From positions 113,349 through 134,638 of the forward strand of contig NW_005434585.1 in NCBI RefSeq assembly GCF_000315625.1: a stretch of DNA of 21,290 bases, written 5' to 3'. A model generated the notes under the pieces. The model saw only the letters and a program-made list of their open reading frames with translations. It was not told the DNA's origin and made no database searches. Both the position numbers and the translations under genes were made by a program. This DNA comes from Guillardia theta CCMP2712 (taxonomy: Eukaryota > Cryptophyceae > Pyrenomonadales > Geminigeraceae). Below, one piece after another: positions 19,060-21,290 of this stretch (positions are counted from its first letter, which is position 1; every line of letters begins with the position of its first letter).

Positions 19060-20570
19060 TCATAGTATCATGAAGCCGCGGCGACCGGCAGCCCGCAAGT
19101 TGCCGGGGTCGGGTCTCAGATCAGTGTCTTCTATTGTCGTTGGCAGGAAGGGCCTGCTTCGAGCAACTGGCAACATGTCAACAGAGGTAGGGGAACTTAG
19201 ATGAACACACTGTTTCGAGAAGAAAGTTTGCTCCGGCTGGCAGATCCTCTGCCACTTTTCCAAGTGCATCTCCTGGTACTTCCCCTCAACCCTCTGTCGC
19301 AGAAATCAGTCGACAACCCAGCTCGGGAGCCCCCCTCCCTCCCAGCATATCCACTCACATCTTCGACGCTAGGAAGCACAGTCTGGTAGTCAGGTCTCGA
19401 CTGTCCCAACCTCCCCACTAGCGTCCTGCACAAGTCCTCTGGTGACATTCTACTCCATTGCATGTTTTCCCTGCCCTTCCCCTCCTTCTTGCTCCTCAAT
19501 CGCCCCTTCCCTTCCTCGTCCCCCCCCCCCTCCTCATACCCGCAGCAGTACTCGTATAGACATTGCCTGGGCTTCCCCGCCCAGTCGCATACGCAGCCGG
19601 GATCAGAACCACAATCAGCCGCTGCTTCCTCCACGAAGTGATCGATCTTCACTCTCGTCAGACTGACTTCCGGTCCTTCCCCCCTTCCTGCTTCTCCTGC
19701 TGCTGCTGCTCCTCCTCCTCCGCAATGCACGAGCTGTCACCTGCGGAGCTCCAACTTGGCCAAGAGCCGAGCCACGAATTCCTGCCGCACCAAATGAGGC
19801 CGATGCTGCCAACGAGAAGAGGAGGGAGCGGAGAGAGAGAGCGGGGGCGGGGCGGGGAGGGGGGGTGGATAGAGGCGCTCACCTGCCGCCTTCCAGTACT
19901 TCTTGCTCAAGTCGTTCTCTCCCAATCTCATGTTCAGCTGCTTCACTCGCGGAGAGAACGTCTTTTCCCCATGGTTTTCAATCTTGTTGCTGTGACATCA
20001 GTGCCCTCCTCGTCCACGCATGCATCACGGCACCTTTAGGTTCGAGAAGTAGTATGATCCAGTCCCTTGCTGATACAGCGCTCTTCCCTGGCGAGTTTTG
20101 GCCTTGAGCTGCGAGAGGGAAACGTCAGGCAATGGTGGGACCTCGGTGTGAGCGACCGTTACTGATGATACAAGCAGAAGGACGGCACATGCTGCTGCTA
20201 CTGTTGCAAACGCTGAAGATGAGTCAAAGATCGTAGCTTGAGACCCAGCACATGGAGAGTATGAGGCAGAAGAGTCGAAATCATGAGACCATGCAATAAA
20301 ACTGTGATAGTTGTGATGTTGTGGTTTTAGGGAATCTGGGAGGAGGAGGCAGAAGGAGGGGGAAGGTTGAGAAGGTAGCAGGAGGTAGCAAGGAGGAGTA
20401 GGGATGAGCAAGGAGGCAGGAGGCAGGAGGCAGGAGGCAGGAGGCAGGAGGCAGGAGGCAGGAGGCAGGAGGCAGGAGGCGGCAAGAAGGAGGAGGCAGG
20501 GACTAGGTGTAGTGGTAGTGGTAGGAGCAAGACTAAAGTCACCAAGCGAAGCTTGCGACGAAGGCAGCAT
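19060..20570 (-). CDS. Predicted secreted or ER protein with paired cysteines
   Basis: Seven exons: 20543-20570, 20034-20212, 19883-19937, 19741-19805, 19540-19646, 19359-19470, 19060-19293 (introns 330, 96, 77, 94, 69 and 65 nt) give 259 residues with consistent phases. The first exon joins MLPSSQASL to AFATVAAACAVLLLVSSVTV, a typical signal peptide with a likely cleavage near residues 28-32. The mature part has a basic-aromatic segment (KTRQGRALYQQGTGSYYF), a helical LGENDLSKKYWKAA, a cysteine cluster (DCGSDPGCVCDWAGKPRQCL, YEYCC) and further Cys in MSPEDLCRTL and ICQPEQTF. It fits an extracellular or endomembrane protein with disulfides; in an alga with complex plastids the signal could also start a plastid route. 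No family recognised. The last about 40 codons could be 3' UTR if an unseen intron exists. Confidence 0.68.
19082..19111. other. GC-rich hairpin in the last exon
   Basis: CGACC plus GGCA pairs with TGCC plus GGTCG around a 10-nt loop, with a two-G bulge on the 3' arm. It lies near the proposed stop codon of the seven-exon gene. It could be coding by chance or a structured 3' element. Confidence 0.4.
20411..20480. repeat. 7-bp GGAGGCA minisatellite, about ten copies
   Basis: AGGCAGG units repeat almost perfectly from 20411 to about 20480. The array lies inside the 330-nt first intron (20213-20542) of the seven-exon gene, just after the signal-peptide start codon exon. Confidence 0.95.
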
Positions 20571-20735
20571 GGCGAAGAGACGGTGGCAAGGCCTGTCGTA
20601 TAACTGATTAATGCTAAATATGAAACAATTAACACTAATAGTGAGTTGTAAGACAAAAATAGTTCTAATATACTTTATTAGTGTTAACAAACACATGAAT
20701 TAATGTTAAAAAGTGAAGGCTGGCGGAGTTTCAGA
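20571..20735. promoter_or_regulatory. 165-bp divergent promoter with four ATTARYRYTAA motifs
   Basis: The region lies between the start codons of two divergent genes and is AT-rich compared with its flanks. ATTAATGCTAA (20607-20617), ATTAACACTAA (20628-20638), ATTAGTGTTAA (20677-20687) and ATTAATGTTAA (20699-20709) share the consensus ATTARYRYTAA. Copies two and three also form a 12-bp perfect inverted repeat (20629-20640 with 20676-20687, 35-bp spacer). The symmetry suggests a dimeric binding site or cruciform; function is inference. Confidence 0.6.
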
Positions 20736-20777
20736 ATGAGCAGACAGCCGACGTCGTCTAAGTACGACTTCGTCAAG
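20736..20777 (+). CDS. First exon of a gene running past the right edge
   Basis: Fourteen codons, MSRQPTSSKYDFVK, precede a GTGAAC donor at 20778 with phase 0. The SSKYDFVKV opening recalls the N-terminus of eukaryotic P-loop proteins annotated as 2-phosphoglycerate-kinase-like, but the match is short and from memory, so the identity is tentative. The rest of the gene would lie beyond a repeat-filled intron and outside the window. Divergent from the minus-strand gene starting at 20570. Confidence 0.4.
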
Positions 20778-20795
20778 GTGAACAAGATCCTTCTC

Positions 20796-21170
20796 CTCTA
20801 CTCCTGCTGCCCTGCTGTCCTGATGTCCTGCTGTCCTGCTGTCCTGCTGTCCTGCTGTCCTGCTGTCCTGCTGTCCTGCTGTCCTGCTGTCCTGCTGTCC
20901 TGTTGTCCTGTTGTCCTGCTGTCCTGCTATCCTGCTGCCCTAATCTCCTGCTCTCCTCCTACTACTCTCCCGCTCCCCTGCTCTCTTAATCTCCTGCTCT
21001 CCTGCTGTCCTGCTCTCTTAATCTCCTGCTCTCCTGCTCCCTTAATCTCCTGCTCTCCTGCTGCCCTAATCTCCTGCTCTCCTGCTCTCCTGCTCTCCTG
21101 CTCTCCTCCCCCTGCTCTCCTGCTCCCCTGCTCCCCTGCTCCCCTGCTCCCCTGCTCCCTCCTCTCTCCC
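20796..21170. repeat. TCCTGCTG minisatellite tract
   Basis: About 12 copies of an 8-bp CTGTCCTG unit from 20805 to 20925 pass into less regular CTCCTGCTCTCCTGCTG and CTTAATCTCCTGCTCTC units to about 21160. On the plus strand it is CT-rich, as expected for an intron of the gene starting at 20736. The remaining bases to 21290 are also CT-rich with no exon that I can support. Confidence 0.85.
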
Positions 21171-21290
21171 AGCATATTCCCTTCCTCCATGCCCGATTGT
21201 TTGTGTTTTCTCCCTCCATCTTTCATTCATCCTCCGTTCCATCCCATGTCCCCCTTCCCCCTTCCCTCAATCCTGTCTCTATCCTCCGTC

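Noticed and set aside
20025-20696. A continuous 223-codon minus-strand frame through the 7-bp repeat
   Set aside because: It would put a repetitive LLPPASC tract before the hydrophobic segment. Splicing 20543-20570 to 20212 instead gives a normal signal peptide.

Overview
The window is nuclear DNA of an intron-rich microbial eukaryote. Evidence: a kinesin-7 motor, an HLH-PAS-like protein, spliced genes with GT-AG introns and CT-rich tracts, and no bacterial operon or ribosome-binding-site structure. Intron sizes cluster at about 42-70 nt, far shorter than in animals or plants. The repeats and base composition would suit a cryptophyte-like alga, but that assignment is an inference and is not proven here.

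Layout from left to right. (1) 213-1050, minus: an acidic coiled-coil protein in four exons. (2) 1339-6777, minus: an ankyrin-repeat gene that I reconstruct as 37 exons averaging 56 nt, giving a 686-residue protein; almost none of it appears as a long open frame. (3) 7163-9161, plus: a second finely fragmented gene, divergent from the ankyrin gene. (4) About 9596-9733, plus: a possible short coding exon. (5) 10125-11467, minus: a three-exon gene for a protein with a helix-loop-helix-like N-terminus and a PAS-like fold. (6) 12.8-13.4 kb, plus: unresolved coding-like exons. (7) 13803-17679, minus: a kinesin-7/CENP-E-like motor of 1159 residues in four exons. (8) 19060-20570, minus: a seven-exon gene for a predicted secreted or ER-targeted cysteine-containing protein. 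(9) 20736 onward, plus: the first exon of a gene that runs off the right edge, sharing a 165-bp divergent promoter with gene 8.

The space between exons holds many simple repeats: ATC triplets, 27-bp, 7-bp, 8-10-bp and about 30-60-bp minisatellites, and GGGA tracts. The largest lie inside introns. Two intergenic stretches (12.0-12.4 kb and 18.3-18.8 kb) share short G-rich and ACCGGTA motifs and may belong to one dispersed noncoding family.

I see no operon-like or pathway link between the genes; neighbours appear functionally unrelated. The strongest points are the micro-exon ankyrin gene, the otherwise invisible gene at 7.2-9.2 kb, the HLH-PAS candidate, and the divergent promoter with four copies of a near-palindromic motif. 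All exon models are manual: each was accepted because GT-AG sites, reading phase and protein sense agreed across the whole chain. None has transcript support here.
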